From Rhizobiaceae bacterium (GTDB taxonomy: Bacteria; Pseudomonadota; Alphaproteobacteria; Rhizobiales; Rhizobiaceae), in the NCBI GenBank assembly GCA_025698895.1, contig JAILWO010000001.1, positions 1,771,001 through 1,835,000 of the forward strand: a DNA stretch of 64,000 nucleotides, written 5' to 3'. Made by a program: the position numbers and the translations under genes. The notes under the pieces were generated by a model. That model ran no database searches, had not been told where the DNA came from, and saw only the letters and a program-made list of their open reading frames with translations. This document shows, piece by piece, positions 8,079 to 17,800 of this stretch (within the stretch, counting starts at the first letter, position 1; the number at the start of each line of letters is the position of its first letter).

Positions 8079-9260
8079 ATGGCCCTTCCGCAGATCAACA
8101 AGCCGATCCAGACCCGCGGGCTCTTCAATCCCAGCGGCGCGGCCGGCCGGACCTATGACGAGTGGATGAAGTCCGGCATCGGCGGGCAGATGCCGTCGAT
8201 CGCGCCGAAGCAGGCGGACGACAGTGTCGTCACGGCCCTCAACAAGGTCACGGCGACCGACAATCCGCTCATGCAGGCCGCCAAGACAGAAGGCCTGAAG
8301 ATCGCCAACCGGCGCGGGCTGGGCAATTCCTCGATCGCGGCAGGCGCGGTTCAGGATGCGACCTTGAGGGCAGCGCTTCCGATCGCGCAGCAGGAGGCGC
8401 AGCAGGCCTTCGGCAAGAACCAGGCGGCGCGGGCTTTCGAATACGGGATGGCGATGCAGGATCGCCAGATCGAATCGGCCGAATTCATGCAGTTGCGCGA
8501 TATCGAATCGCGCGAAGGACTTGCGGCCGCACAGCGCGCGCTCGACTTCCGGATGCAGCAGGCGGCCCTTTCGGCGGCCGAACAGCAGCAGTTGAGGGAC
8601 ATCGCCAGCCGGGAAGGCATGGCGGCGGCGGAACGCGAGCTTCAGTTGACCATGCAGGTCAACAGCCTCGACAACGCCACACAGCAGCAGATCAGGGATA
8701 TACGCTCCAGGGAAGGTCTTGCCGCAGCCGAACGTGCTCTCAACCGCGAGATGCAGATCAGGAGCCTGGACGCGGCGGACCAACAGCAGATCAGGGACAT
8801 CGAGTTCCGCGAGGGTGTGGCGGCGGCCGAGCGTGCTTTGCAGGAACTCATGCAGCAGCGCGAGATCAACTACCAGAGCACACAACGCCGGCTGGATCGC
8901 GCGCTTCAGGAGCGGTTGGCGTCCTGGAACCTGAACGCGGCGGACAGGAACGCAGCGGCCCAGCTTCTCTACAACATGGAGACGCTCTACCAGAGCTCGT
9001 TCAACGCCATCATGTCGAACCCGAACATGTCGGCGGAGGACCGGACCGCGCAACTGGCGTCGGCGCGCAACCTGCGCGATCGTCAGATCGACTTCGTCCA
9101 GCAGCTCTACGACGTGCAACTCGAATGGGGCCAGGCTCGGCCGGGCGACGAGGATGATGAGGATGGCGGAACAGGCGGGACCGGGGGAACGCAGACGCCG
9201 GCGCCGACTTCCGGCGAAACCGCGCTTGAGCGGCTTTTGCGCGAATTCCGGGGCGGATGA
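8079..9260 (+). CDS. Internal virion-type protein with four 33-residue coiled-coil repeats
   Basis: A 393-residue, helix-rich, Gln/Ala/Glu-rich protein. Residues 134-265 are four exact-length 33-residue repeats (consensus QQQIRDI-SREGLAAAERAL---MQ--SLD), three hendecads each, predicting a long coiled coil. The C-terminus ends in a Gly/Thr-rich linker (GGTGGTGGTQ) and a short helix. Length, composition and position upstream of other large virion proteins suggest an ejected internal or tail-core protein. It overlaps the next gene by four bases (ATGA). No enzyme motif is seen. Confidence 0.6.
   Translation: MALPQINKPIQTRGLFNPSGAAGRTYDEWMKSGIGGQMPSIAPKQADDSVVTALNKVTATDNPLMQAAKTEGLKIANRRGLGNSSIAAGAVQDATLRAALPIAQQEAQQAFGKNQAARAFEYGMAMQDRQIESAEFMQLRDIESREGLAAAQRALDFRMQQAALSAAEQQQLRDIASREGMAAAERELQLTMQVNSLDNATQQQIRDIRSREGLAAAERALNREMQIRSLDAADQQQIRDIEFREGVAAAERALQELMQQREINYQSTQRRLDRALQERLASWNLNAADRNAAAQLLYNMETLYQSSFNAIMSNPNMSAEDRTAQLASARNLRDRQIDFVQQLYDVQLEWGQARPGDEDDEDGGTGGTGGTQTPAPTSGETALERLLREFRGG
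8478..8873 (+). repeat. Four tandem 99-bp coding repeats
   Basis: Four in-frame 99-bp units encode the 33-residue repeats of the coiled-coil protein. Units begin at residues 134, 167, 200 and 233. Protein identity between units is high (REG-AAAERAL in nearly all) while the DNA has diverged at many third positions. That points to old duplications kept by selection rather than recent slippage. Confidence 0.8.
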
Positions 9261-9754
9261 TCGTGGCGGTTCGAGACGTCAGGTTCGCCGACATACCGGC
9301 GATCGTCGCGCTTTTGCAGGACGGCCATCGACGGTCGATCTACGCGCTCGATCCTCGCGTCGCGGTCGATGTCCGCGAGGTCAAGCGGCTGCTTGTCCAG
9401 GCGATCCAGCGTCACGGCCACACCACGGGCGGCGGCTGCTGGATACAGGTCGCGGAGACGGACGGCAGGGTGACGGGCGTCATCCTGGGCACGCTGGTCA
9501 GGCTCTATGCGATCTTCACGCCGCTGATGGCGACGGACGTGTTCTGGCTGGCGTCCGAGGACGTCCATCCAGCCGATCCGATGAAGCTGATGGCGGGCAT
9601 GATCAAGTGGGCGAAGGCCAGTCCTGACGTGGCGGAAATCCGGTGCGCCACGACCGGGGCGATCGCGTCGGAGAAGAAGACCGGAGTGTTGCTCGAAAGG
9701 CTCGGCATGGAGCCGTTCGGGGAGGTCTGGAAGATGAAGGTGGAAGCGCAATGA
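9257..9754 (+). CDS. GNAT-like phage protein
   Basis: A 165-residue protein beginning VRDVRFADIPAIVALLQDGHRRS, the usual opening of a GNAT N-acetyltransferase fold. A central strand block (GGGCWIQVAETDGRVTGVILGTLVRL) and a C-terminal LLERLGMEPFGEVWKMKVE follow. The acetyl-CoA loop (Q/RxxGxG/A) is not clear, so catalytic activity is doubtful. GNAT-like proteins are known near internal virion genes of T7-like podoviruses (the gp13 position), which fits its place here. It overlaps both neighbours by four bases. Confidence 0.6.
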   Translation: MIVAVRDVRFADIPAIVALLQDGHRRSIYALDPRVAVDVREVKRLLVQAIQRHGHTTGGGCWIQVAETDGRVTGVILGTLVRLYAIFTPLMATDVFWLASEDVHPADPMKLMAGMIKWAKASPDVAEIRCATTGAIASEKKTGVLLERLGMEPFGEVWKMKVEAQ

Positions 9755-10599
9755 GCGGTCTTGTTTCGGGCATCGGCAAGATTTTTCAGACGGTCACCTC
9801 GGGCATTGCCCGCGTCGGCAAGGCTGTCATGGGGGTCGGAAGCACGCTCTTCACCGCGGGCGCCGCTTCGGGCGCGGCTCCGATGGCGTCGGGCGGGCTT
9901 TCGGGCTTCATCCAGAACTTTACCGGCGGCGGGGTGCTGGGCAACGTCCTGACCGGCGCGATCACGCAGGCGGGCTATGGCGCGCTCATCGGAGGCGCGG
10001 TCGGGGCGCTGACGGGTCAGGGTTTCGGCAAGGGCGCGCTGATGGGAGGTCTTGGCGGCGCGCTCATGGGCGGCATAGCCGGGTCGCAGGGCATCAATCT
10101 CGATCCCTTCGCGGGAGGGCAGCAGGCGACCGATTCAGGCATCACGTCATCGATCTCGCCAACCGGGGCGGCGCCCACGGGCCAGACCAAGGCGATCCCC
10201 GCCATGCCGCCCGCGACCGACATGCCCAGCGCCCGGGTCGCGCAGGCCTTCGGTGAGCCGACGATCTACACGCCGGCGGAAGGGTTCGGCGCTCCGGTCA
10301 GGCAGGGAGGTGGCGGTCTGGGCCAGTTCCTGTCGAGCGAAACCGGAGGCAGTCTGATCCAAGGCCTCGGCAAGGGCCTGGGCGACTACATGGCGGCCAA
10401 GGAGCGCAAGGATGCCGCGGAGGCCGATCGCCAGTTCCTCCGCGAGAAAGAGGACCGGTTGCGGGCTTCCTACAGCGTCGATCCGTCGGTGCTTCACGGC
10501 CCGGTGACACCAAGCACGGGCAGGCCTACCCCTGACCAGAAATACGCCCGTCCGCGCTACAGGTACGACCGCGCGAGCGGTTCGGTCGTGTTCGGGTAA
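9751..10599 (+). CDS. Gly/Ala-rich virion protein with hydrophobic N-terminal half
   Basis: A 282-residue protein starting at an ATGA overlap with the previous stop. Residues about 20-125 are a Gly/Ala-rich hydrophobic region with glycine-zipper-like tracts (LIGGAVGALTGQGFGKGALMGGLGGALMGGIAG). The C-terminal third is polar and helical (GLGDYMAAKERKDAAEADRQFLREKEDR). Such proteins are ejected with podovirus DNA and can enter membranes. No exact family is recognised, and the membrane role is inference from composition. Confidence 0.55.
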   Translation: MSGLVSGIGKIFQTVTSGIARVGKAVMGVGSTLFTAGAASGAAPMASGGLSGFIQNFTGGGVLGNVLTGAITQAGYGALIGGAVGALTGQGFGKGALMGGLGGALMGGIAGSQGINLDPFAGGQQATDSGITSSISPTGAAPTGQTKAIPAMPPATDMPSARVAQAFGEPTIYTPAEGFGAPVRQGGGGLGQFLSSETGGSLIQGLGKGLGDYMAAKERKDAAEADRQFLREKEDRLRASYSVDPSVLHGPVTPSTGRPTPDQKYARPRYRYDRASGSVVFG

Positions 10600-10607
10600 T
10601 CCGTCCG

Positions 10608-12914
10608 ATGTGGCGGCTTTACGATGACGCGCCGTTCTCGCTCGGCGCGATGGTCTGCCGCGAGAGCGGCGGCTTCGACAGCCAGGGCGGTCACGGTGCG
10701 GGTACGCCGGGTGGCGGGCCCGGATCAGGCGGAGGCGCCGGCGGCGGCTCGTCCGGTGGCGGCGGAGGTCTCGGCGGCTTCGGCGGTTTCGGAGGCCAGG
10801 GAGGGCTGAGCGGCCGCGGCGGCGGCAAAGGCGATACAGGCTTCGATGCCGCGTCGACGGCGGGATCCTCGGGTGTCAGTAACGATGCGGGTCCGAACGC
10901 AGGCCTCGGCGGTCAGGGTTTCGGCCCGTCCGGAGGTGGTTTCGGCCTCGGCGTCGGCTTCGCGGCCACGCCGGCAACGGCTCCCGTTCCGACCTCGCGA
11001 CCGGCAACCACCGTGGCCCCGAAAACGACGATCGCGCCCAAGACCACGGTGGCGGTTCCGACACTGGCGCCAGTCCCGACCACGACCAAGGCGCCCGTTG
11101 CGCCGACGACCACGGTTGCGCAGCCCGTCGCCCATACGACGACCGTCGCACCGGTCGCCCCGACCACGACGACGCTGTCTCCGGTGGCGCAGACCTCGAC
11201 GACGGTTTCGCCGACCGCGCAGGCCCCAACGTCCCTTTCCCCTGTTGCCCAGGAGGCGACGACGGTCAGCCCGGTCGATCATGCCGGAACCTCTATGGCG
11301 GCGGCCTACGGGCAGGCCGCGGCAACCATGGGGCAGGCTGGCATCGGCTCGGTCGGCGGCAAGTCGACGGCGTCGCAGGGGCCGTCCTCGTCGTCTCCGG
11401 CAGGAGGATCGCGCGGAGCTTCCGGCACGAGCCCGGGCACGTCGGCGCCTTCCGGTTATGGCCAGGCGGCCGCATCCATGGGAGCGGCCGATGTCGGCAG
11501 TGTCGGAGGCAAATCGGCGGCAGGCGGTCCCTCGGCCTCGTCGCCTGCCGGCGGAGCCCAGGCGGCGGGCGGTTTCGATACGGGCGGCAGGGGGCTTGGC
11601 ATCGGCGGCGGTCGCGGCCCCGACGCTTCCTCGCCAGCGGGAGGCGCGCAGGCGGCCGGAGGCTTCACGGACGGCTCGCGCGGCCCTGGACCCGGAGCAT
11701 CCCCTTCACCTGCGGCGGGCGCACAGGCGGCGGCCGGATATGCGGACGGCAGCCGTTCGAACACGACGAGCATGGGGCTTGGGCGCGGCTTCGCCGGTCC
11801 CGCATCGCAGCGGTCGGCCGAAGATCAATCGATGGCGACGCACAATGCCATCCAGTCATTCCTGGGTAAGGTGAGGGCGGCGGAAGCCAGGAAGGACGAT
11901 CCGTACAATTCGCTGGTCTATGGCCGACCGGGCTTCAATACGCCGACGCACGCCAACCTGACCGACATGACGATCGCCGAGGTCATGAGCCTGCAAAAGA
12001 GCATGGTCAGGAACGGCCATGCATCGACGGCCGTCGGCGCCTACCAGACGATTTCCTCAACCCTGTCAAAGGCGGTTGAGGATCTCGGCATCGATCCGGA
12101 GACGACGACGTTTTCGCCGCATGTGCAGGACCAGATCGCCCTGTCGCTCGCCGATAGCCGATACGCGCAGGCATCGAGGAATTCGGCGACAGGAGTGCCA
12201 AGCGCGGCCGAGTTCGCGGACGCGCTTTCGCAGGAATGGGCCGGCTTTGCCAACGAGACCGGAGTGAGCTCCTATGCGGGGATAGCCGGCAACCAAGCCA
12301 ACACGTCTTTCTCGGATGTCTCATCGATCGCGCAGGGCCTCATGGACACCGGCGCTGTCGGGAGGGGAACGACGACGGGGACGCCGGCTGGAACGGCATC
12401 GACGCCGACAAACGCACCAACCCCGACCGGGAGACCCGACACGACGCCGGCAACGGCCCCGACCCCGACGTCGCGGCCGGACATGACGACGACGCAGTCG
12501 TTCACGCACACTTTCGCGGCGAACTATCTGTCTCCACGCGGCATCGCGTCGACGGCGATCGACATCGGTCTAAGCAGCCTGCCGGGCCCGATCGGTATCG
12601 GCGTCGGGCTGGCGAACGCGGGGCTTTCCATTGCCGGTCGGAACACGATCGGACAGTCGATGGTCGACAGTTTCATGTCCGGCCAGACGCCGGACGTCGA
12701 CAACGACGCGAGCAATTACGGCGGCGGGGCATCGGAAGAAGACCGACTGGCGGCGGGCAAGCCGAACACGGACGCGACTTACAGGCAGCCGTCCGAACGG
12801 TTTATCGAGACCTATATCGCGCCGCGATGGACCGATGAATCGAACCGTCGCCTGCCGACGGAAATATGGGGAGACCCGTCGCGATATGCGCGGCGGGAGT
12901 ATGCAGCGGCCTAG
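10608..12914 (+). CDS. Large low-complexity virion protein with embedded muramidase domain
   Basis: A 768-residue protein. Residues 1-120 are Gly-rich. About 122-226 are a Thr/Pro/Val mucin-like tract of TTVAP-type repeats. About 227-400 hold repeats of YGQAAA-MG, GSVGGKS and SSPAGGAQAAGGF. Residues about 417-565 look like a lysozyme/lytic transglycosylase domain: KVRAAEA with Glu426 as candidate catalytic acid, YNSLVYG, LTDMTIAEVMSLQ and AVGAYQ (Gln480). A Gly-rich hydrophobic segment (about 640-690) follows. The probable role is local opening of peptidoglycan during DNA ejection. The domain call is by motif only. It meets the opposing gene tail to tail with a 4-bp overlap. Confidence 0.65.
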   Translation: MWRLYDDAPFSLGAMVCRESGGFDSQGGHGAGTPGGGPGSGGGAGGGSSGGGGGLGGFGGFGGQGGLSGRGGGKGDTGFDAASTAGSSGVSNDAGPNAGLGGQGFGPSGGGFGLGVGFAATPATAPVPTSRPATTVAPKTTIAPKTTVAVPTLAPVPTTTKAPVAPTTTVAQPVAHTTTVAPVAPTTTTLSPVAQTSTTVSPTAQAPTSLSPVAQEATTVSPVDHAGTSMAAAYGQAAATMGQAGIGSVGGKSTASQGPSSSSPAGGSRGASGTSPGTSAPSGYGQAAASMGAADVGSVGGKSAAGGPSASSPAGGAQAAGGFDTGGRGLGIGGGRGPDASSPAGGAQAAGGFTDGSRGPGPGASPSPAAGAQAAAGYADGSRSNTTSMGLGRGFAGPASQRSAEDQSMATHNAIQSFLGKVRAAEARKDDPYNSLVYGRPGFNTPTHANLTDMTIAEVMSLQKSMVRNGHASTAVGAYQTISSTLSKAVEDLGIDPETTTFSPHVQDQIALSLADSRYAQASRNSATGVPSAAEFADALSQEWAGFANETGVSSYAGIAGNQANTSFSDVSSIAQGLMDTGAVGRGTTTGTPAGTASTPTNAPTPTGRPDTTPATAPTPTSRPDMTTTQSFTHTFAANYLSPRGIASTAIDIGLSSLPGPIGIGVGLANAGLSIAGRNTIGQSMVDSFMSGQTPDVDNDASNYGGGASEEDRLAAGKPNTDATYRQPSERFIETYIAPRWTDESNRRLPTEIWGDPSRYARREYAAA

Positions 12915-13240
12915 AACCGGCAGACCGGCTCACCGCCTGACAGTTCTTCGCCTTCTATGATCCGGCAGGTAATCTCGGAGGAATCGACCAGTCGCCCCGT
13001 CGGAGTGGATGCATAGCCTCTCTGCGGGCCGGCGTCATACCGGACGCTCCATCCGTTTTCGTAGTCCGCATTGGTGAACCGCACATTGGCGCAGGTCCGC
13101 AGAACCCTGGTCCGGTCGCATTCGCCGAGGTGGCATATCTCGACGACAGGCGCTTGCTCGGCGTGCGGGTCAAATGTCAGGCAGCCGGCCCATGCCGGGC
13201 CGGTCGACATCATGCCGATGATTGCAAGGAATCTGATCAT
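12911..13240 (-). CDS. Secreted Cys-rich hypothetical protein (moron gene 2)
   Basis: A 109-residue protein on the strand opposite to the virion operon. MIRFLAIIGMMSTGPAWAGC is a signal peptide, with either signal peptidase I cleavage after AWA or a lipobox-like ending. The mature part has six more Cys and the phrase NGWSVRYDAGPQRGYAS. The start overlaps the stop of the membrane gene upstream (ATGA), so the two form one operon. No family is recognised. Opposite orientation in a late operon is typical of morons expressed from the prophage, so a lysogenic-conversion role is possible. Confidence 0.55.
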   Translation of the reverse strand: MIRFLAIIGMMSTGPAWAGCLTFDPHAEQAPVVEICHLGECDRTRVLRTCANVRFTNADYENGWSVRYDAGPQRGYASTPTGRLVDSSEITCRIIEGEELSGGEPVCRF

Positions 13241-13479
13241 TGGCCGCCTCCATCGCGGCTTTGACTGTAGTCGTTCCACCTGCGGCGCGCCTCGTTTCGC
13301 CCGTCGATAGCGAAAAACAGACTGAATGCCGCCCATACGACCAAGCCGGCAGTAGCCGAGAAAAATGTGGCGAAACTGTCGTCGCCGAACATGGCAGCGA
13401 TCGCAAAGAGCACGACGGCAACCGCCATCGCCCGGCCGAAGCCTGCCCAGAAACCAAGACTGACGACGTATCTCTCCAT
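13237..13479 (-). CDS. Small membrane protein (moron gene 1)
   Basis: An 80-residue protein with two predicted membrane segments (about residues 14-31, FGRAMAVAVVLFAIAAMF, and 38-57, FFSATAGLVVWAAFSLFFAI) and a basic, polar C-terminus. It is the first gene of a minus-strand pair inside the plus-strand virion operon and starts only 25 bp from the divergent gene at 13505. Its promoter must therefore overlap that gene or be very compact. Superinfection exclusion is one known job of such small phage membrane proteins, but nothing in the sequence proves it. Confidence 0.55.
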   Translation of the reverse strand: MERYVVSLGFWAGFGRAMAVAVVLFAIAAMFGDDSFATFFSATAGLVVWAAFSLFFAIDGRNEARRRWNDYSQSRDGGGQ

Positions 13480-13504
13480 CGTCGCAAGCCTACAGGAGAA
13501 GTCG

Positions 13505-14128
13505 ATGGAACGTGAAGCCCCCGCGTCAACGCCGCCGCAGCCTGCCAGCCAGGCTCAGACGGAACAACCTTCCTTCGGCGAGCCCCAGCAGGCCAGCCCG
13601 GAGGAGCAGAAGGCGTATGACACCTTCGTCGGCCAGGCGCTCAACCTGATTTACGACAAGCGCACGCTGCCGCAGTTGCTCGCCATGATGAAGGAAGACC
13701 CGATCGAGGGTCTGGCCAGCGCGACCGCCGCGGTCGTTTCTCGCATCGGCATGGCGGGCGAGGAAGCCGGCGAGCAATTCTCGTCCGAGGTCGTGCTGCA
13801 CGCGGCGACGGAGATATTCGAGGACCTGGCCAATCTCGCCACGGAGGCCGGCATCAAGGATTTCGCGGCCGATCCAGACGCGATGGAGGGCGCCTATTTC
13901 CGGGCCCTGGACGAGTTCAGGGTACAACTTCAGGAAGCCGGACGCATCGACCCGGAGAAGGCGAAGCAGGAAATGGCTTCCATCCAGGAAGCCGACGAGC
14001 GCGGCGAGCTGGAGGCAATGCTGCGATCCTTCGCCGAGCGCGACGACAAGGAGGGCGTGCGCGCTCCGAAACCCGGTGGAGACAAGCCGAAGCCTCGCGG
14101 CCTCGGCGTGGCGATGGAGGCGGCGTGA
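13505..14128 (+). CDS. Acidic helical phage hypothetical protein
   Basis: A 207-residue protein. The ATG at 13505 follows ACAGGAGAAG, a strong ribosome site; the longer frame from 13367 overlaps the opposing membrane gene and lacks support. The N-terminus is a Pro/Gln-rich linker. Residues about 35-170 are alpha-helical and acidic (EEQKAYDTFVGQALNLIYDK, EEAGEQFSSEVVLHAATEIFEDLANLA), followed by a charged tail. It overlaps the next gene by one base. Probably a virion component ejected with, or a chaperone of, the polyvalent protein; no family is recognised. Confidence 0.55.
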   Translation: MEREAPASTPPQPASQAQTEQPSFGEPQQASPEEQKAYDTFVGQALNLIYDKRTLPQLLAMMKEDPIEGLASATAAVVSRIGMAGEEAGEQFSSEVVLHAATEIFEDLANLATEAGIKDFAADPDAMEGAYFRALDEFRVQLQEAGRIDPEKAKQEMASIQEADERGELEAMLRSFAERDDKEGVRAPKPGGDKPKPRGLGVAMEAA

Positions 14129-14853
14129 TGGCCGGGCTTCTGGGATACCTCGCAGCGGGCGCGGCCGAAGGCGCGGGCAAGTCGATAGTCGAACAGGCCA
14201 AGGCCAAGCGCGAAGCGGCGCTGGAGGAACTGCGCACGCAGCGCGAAATGGAGTTCCGGCGCGGCGAAAGGGAGGCTTCGCAGGCCTTCACGGCCTCGGA
14301 GAACGACAGGACCCGCGCCCATTCTACCGAGCAAAAGAGGCTCGACCGCGAAGCCAGTGGAGAGGTCGTGCGCGACGAAGAGGGCCGCTCCCTTTACCGC
14401 GTCGGCGACAAGGTGTCGCCGCTGACCGATACGGAAGGCAACGAGGTCAAGGTCGCAGGCGGCAGCAAATTCGAGATAGACCGCCGTCATGACATGCTCG
14501 TCGCGGCCGGCGTGGACCCGAAGCGGGCCGCTCGCATCGCGGCCGGAGACAAGCCGCCCACGGATGTCGAGATCGAAAAGATGGTCGAGACCGCCGTCAA
14601 GACCGAGTTCGCCGGCAGCTTTTCCAAGCCAAAGCCAGAAGAGGTCGACGAGCGCCGCAATCATCATCGCGAGCGCATGCGGCGCACCTTCGGCCTGGAC
14701 GAGGCGCCCGACGACACCACGCGCAAGGGCGTTCCCGACGAGGCCTCCGTGATCCAGCAGGCGAAGGATGCCGTCGAGCGCGGCGCGCCGGCGAGCGCCG
14801 TACGGCAGAGACTTCAGGACATGGGCATCGATCCAGCGAAGGCCGGACTGTAG
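14128..14853 (+). CDS. Charged coiled-coil phage hypothetical protein
   Basis: A 241-residue protein (ATG at 14128 in a TGATG stop-start overlap; a GTG one codon upstream is also in frame). A short hydrophobic start (AGLLGYLAAGAAEGAGKSI) leads into a charged helix (EQAKAKREAALEELRTQREMEFRRGEREASQ), a small beta region (EVVRDEEGRSLYRVGDKVSPL) and further helices. It ends one base before the giant polyvalent gene. Probably an internal virion protein; function unknown. Confidence 0.55.
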   Translation: MAGLLGYLAAGAAEGAGKSIVEQAKAKREAALEELRTQREMEFRRGEREASQAFTASENDRTRAHSTEQKRLDREASGEVVRDEEGRSLYRVGDKVSPLTDTEGNEVKVAGGSKFEIDRRHDMLVAAGVDPKRAARIAAGDKPPTDVEIEKMVETAVKTEFAGSFSKPKPEEVDERRNHHRERMRRTFGLDEAPDDTTRKGVPDEASVIQQAKDAVERGAPASAVRQRLQDMGIDPAKAGL

Positions 14854-17800
14854 ATGGCTCTTTTCGACGACCTGATACCGTCCGCGTCGGGCAAGGCCGA
14901 CCGGCTGGGCGCCGGTCCGCGCCCGGCCGTGACGACAGGGATGTTCGACGACCTGATCCCGGCCGATGATGGCTCGGGCCTGGTCGATTCGATCCCCGGC
15001 GGACGGACCGTGGTCGAGACGATGAAGGGCGTGCCGGAAGGGGCCGTCACGATGGGCGGCACGATCCTGAAGGGCGCGGCCGCGCAGCAGAAGGGCGCGC
15101 AGCACAGCGCGGCCGAGCTCGGACGCCAGCAGCTTGCCGTGATGGACAGGATCGATCGGGGCGAACCGGTCCCGGAGACCGAAGACGTCATCGGCTACCA
15201 GCACATGACGCCCGAACAGCGCCGCGAGGCGCGGGCCGAACTGGAACAGGCGCAGGCCGCGTTCGATCCAGGCACAGTCGAGGACTCGTCGCTCTACCGC
15301 AGCGGCCAGGCGGTGCAGGACTATGGCGAAACAATCCTGCCGGCCGAACCGGGTTACGAGGACAGCATCAGCCGCAATATCGGGCGAGGCCTCGGATCGG
15401 TGGCGACCGGCGTTGCCGCTTCGGCCCTGGGCGGACCGGTAGCGGCCGGCACAGCCTTTTCGCTGGCCGGCGCCAGCGAGGCCGTCGACAGGGCGGTGCA
15501 GGCCGGGGCTACCGAAGAACAGATCATCGCGGCGGCCAAGTCCGGCCAGTTCGCCGGCATGACCGATTCCCTGCCCGTGGAGGTCTTGCTCGGCCGCGTG
15601 CCTCTCCCCGGCGGGCAGTTGATCAAGGTGCCGGTCGGCATGATCGGCGACGCATTGCGGGTCGGCCAGAGGATCGGCTTTCAGGCGCTTGTCGAGGGCA
15701 TTCAGGAAGGCGGGCAGGAGTTCATCCAGAACGCCATCCAGCAGACCTATGACGAGGATCAGCCGCTCGTCGAGGGGGTTGCGGAAGGGGCGGGACTTGG
15801 TGCTGCCGTCGGCGGCATTACCGAGGCCCTGTTGACGCCGGCCAGGAGGCGCGGCGGCCGGCCCGCCAGCCAGCAGCAGGCGCCGGGGACCTTCGACGAC
15901 CTCATTCCAGAAGGCGCGCAGCCCGCCGAGGACATCATCGGTGCAGAGACGGAGAAGGGAGACCGGCTTCAGCCTGTTACACCAGAACAGCCGATTGCGC
16001 CGGAGGCCGTTCCAGGCGATACCGAGCGCGCTTCCTCGCCGCGCCTGACGCCGGAAGACCGCGCTTCCCCGATCCCGAACGACCTGATCGACGACGGCAA
16101 GGCGCTGATCGGGCAGACGACGGGGACTGAAGCCGCTCCGGTTCCCGAAAATATCGCCGCTTTGCCACCCGTTGCGCCCGAGGGCGGGCCTTTGCCGGCT
16201 TCCGGTATCCAGCCGGAAATCGCAAACGCCGCTCCTGCGGCTCCTGTGGCCGAAACAGGGGCAATCTCGCCTGATCCGGAATCGGACACTCGCATCGATG
16301 CCGTGCTTCAGAAGGCGCGCCAGTTCAGTGACCCCATTGATGTCGCGATGCGAGCGTCACAGGACGAGGGCCGCACCTATGATGATCTTTCCTCGCTCCG
16401 GGCGGAGGTGAGGCAGGCGGAACGAACCCTGATGCGAAAGTATGGGGTTCGTCGGGTCGACGAACTGGACGACGCACCACTCACCGACGCCGAGCGGAAC
16501 TTCCTGTTTCACGACCCTGCGCCCGTCTCTCGCGAGGAAATTGATTCCCTTATCGCGATCCGCGAGCCGGTCGAGGACTTGAATGAGGCCTCTATCGAGA
16601 TCAGTCGGACGGCCAATCGACTGCCGGATACCGCCGACATCGACGCGATGACCGGGGCAGAACGCAATGCGGTCGCGCGCCTCATCTTCCTCGGCTCTGA
16701 GGTCGAGCGGCTTGGCGGAAATCGCGATGCCGTGCTGATGGATGCGCTCAAGGCGCAGGCTTCCCGCTTCAGCGATCCGCAGGATGCGGAGTTCATGGCG
16801 CGCTCCATCGGTGAGCGCCTGGCGCGATTTGTCGGCACCCGCCCGCCGGCAAGCCCCGAGGCCGCTGCCCTGCCAGCGCCGAGCGCCACCGGCGAAAACG
16901 GGAAGCCGACGCGCAAATCGATCGAGCGCCGCGACATCGACACCGATACCGCCGTCACGGCTTCCGGCCGGTCGGTTCCGGTCCAGTACGCGGTGGTCGA
17001 GGCTTCGTCGCTGGTTCCCTCCCAGAAGGACGAGGGCGGCGCCAATCCGGCCTATCCCGCCGAGATGCAGCCGCGCGACCGCTCCCGCGCGGTCTCCGAA
17101 AGCCAGATCCAGTCGATCGCCAAGAACCTCAATCCGCGCCTGCTCGACAAGAGCCCGCGCGCGTCCGACGGTGCGCCGATCATTTCGGCCGACGGCGTCG
17201 TCGAATCGGGCAACGGCCGCGTCCTGGCAATTCGCCGCGCCTATCAGGCGGGCAATGCCGAGGCCTACCGCCAGCACCTCGCCGATCAGGGCTATCCCGT
17301 CGACGGCATGGATCGCCCCGTGCTCGTCCGCGTCAGGCAGGGCGAACTGTCGCCGGACGAGCGGCAGGCCTTCACCCGCGAGGCCAATGAGCGCGACACG
17401 CTCGCCATGTCGGCGACAGAACAGGCGATGGCGGATGCCGCGGCGATGTCGGACGATCTGGTCTCGCTCTATCGCGGCGGCGATGTCGACCAGGCCGGCA
17501 ACCGCGACTTCGTGCGCGCCTTCATCCGCGACGTGGTCAATCCCAACGACCAGGCCCGTATGATCGGCTCGGATGGGGCTCTTTCGCAGGAAGCCGTCCG
17601 GCGCGTGCAGGCCGGCCTTCTCGGTAAGGCCTACGGCGATCCCGACCTTGTCGCCTCGCTCGTCGAATCGACCGACACCAACATCAAGGCGATCGGCGGG
17701 GCGCTGACCGACGTCGCGGCCGAATGGGCGCAAATGCGAGCGGAGGCCGCGTCGGGCGCGATCAATCCGGAAGTCGACCAGACCAATCGTCTGCTTGAAG

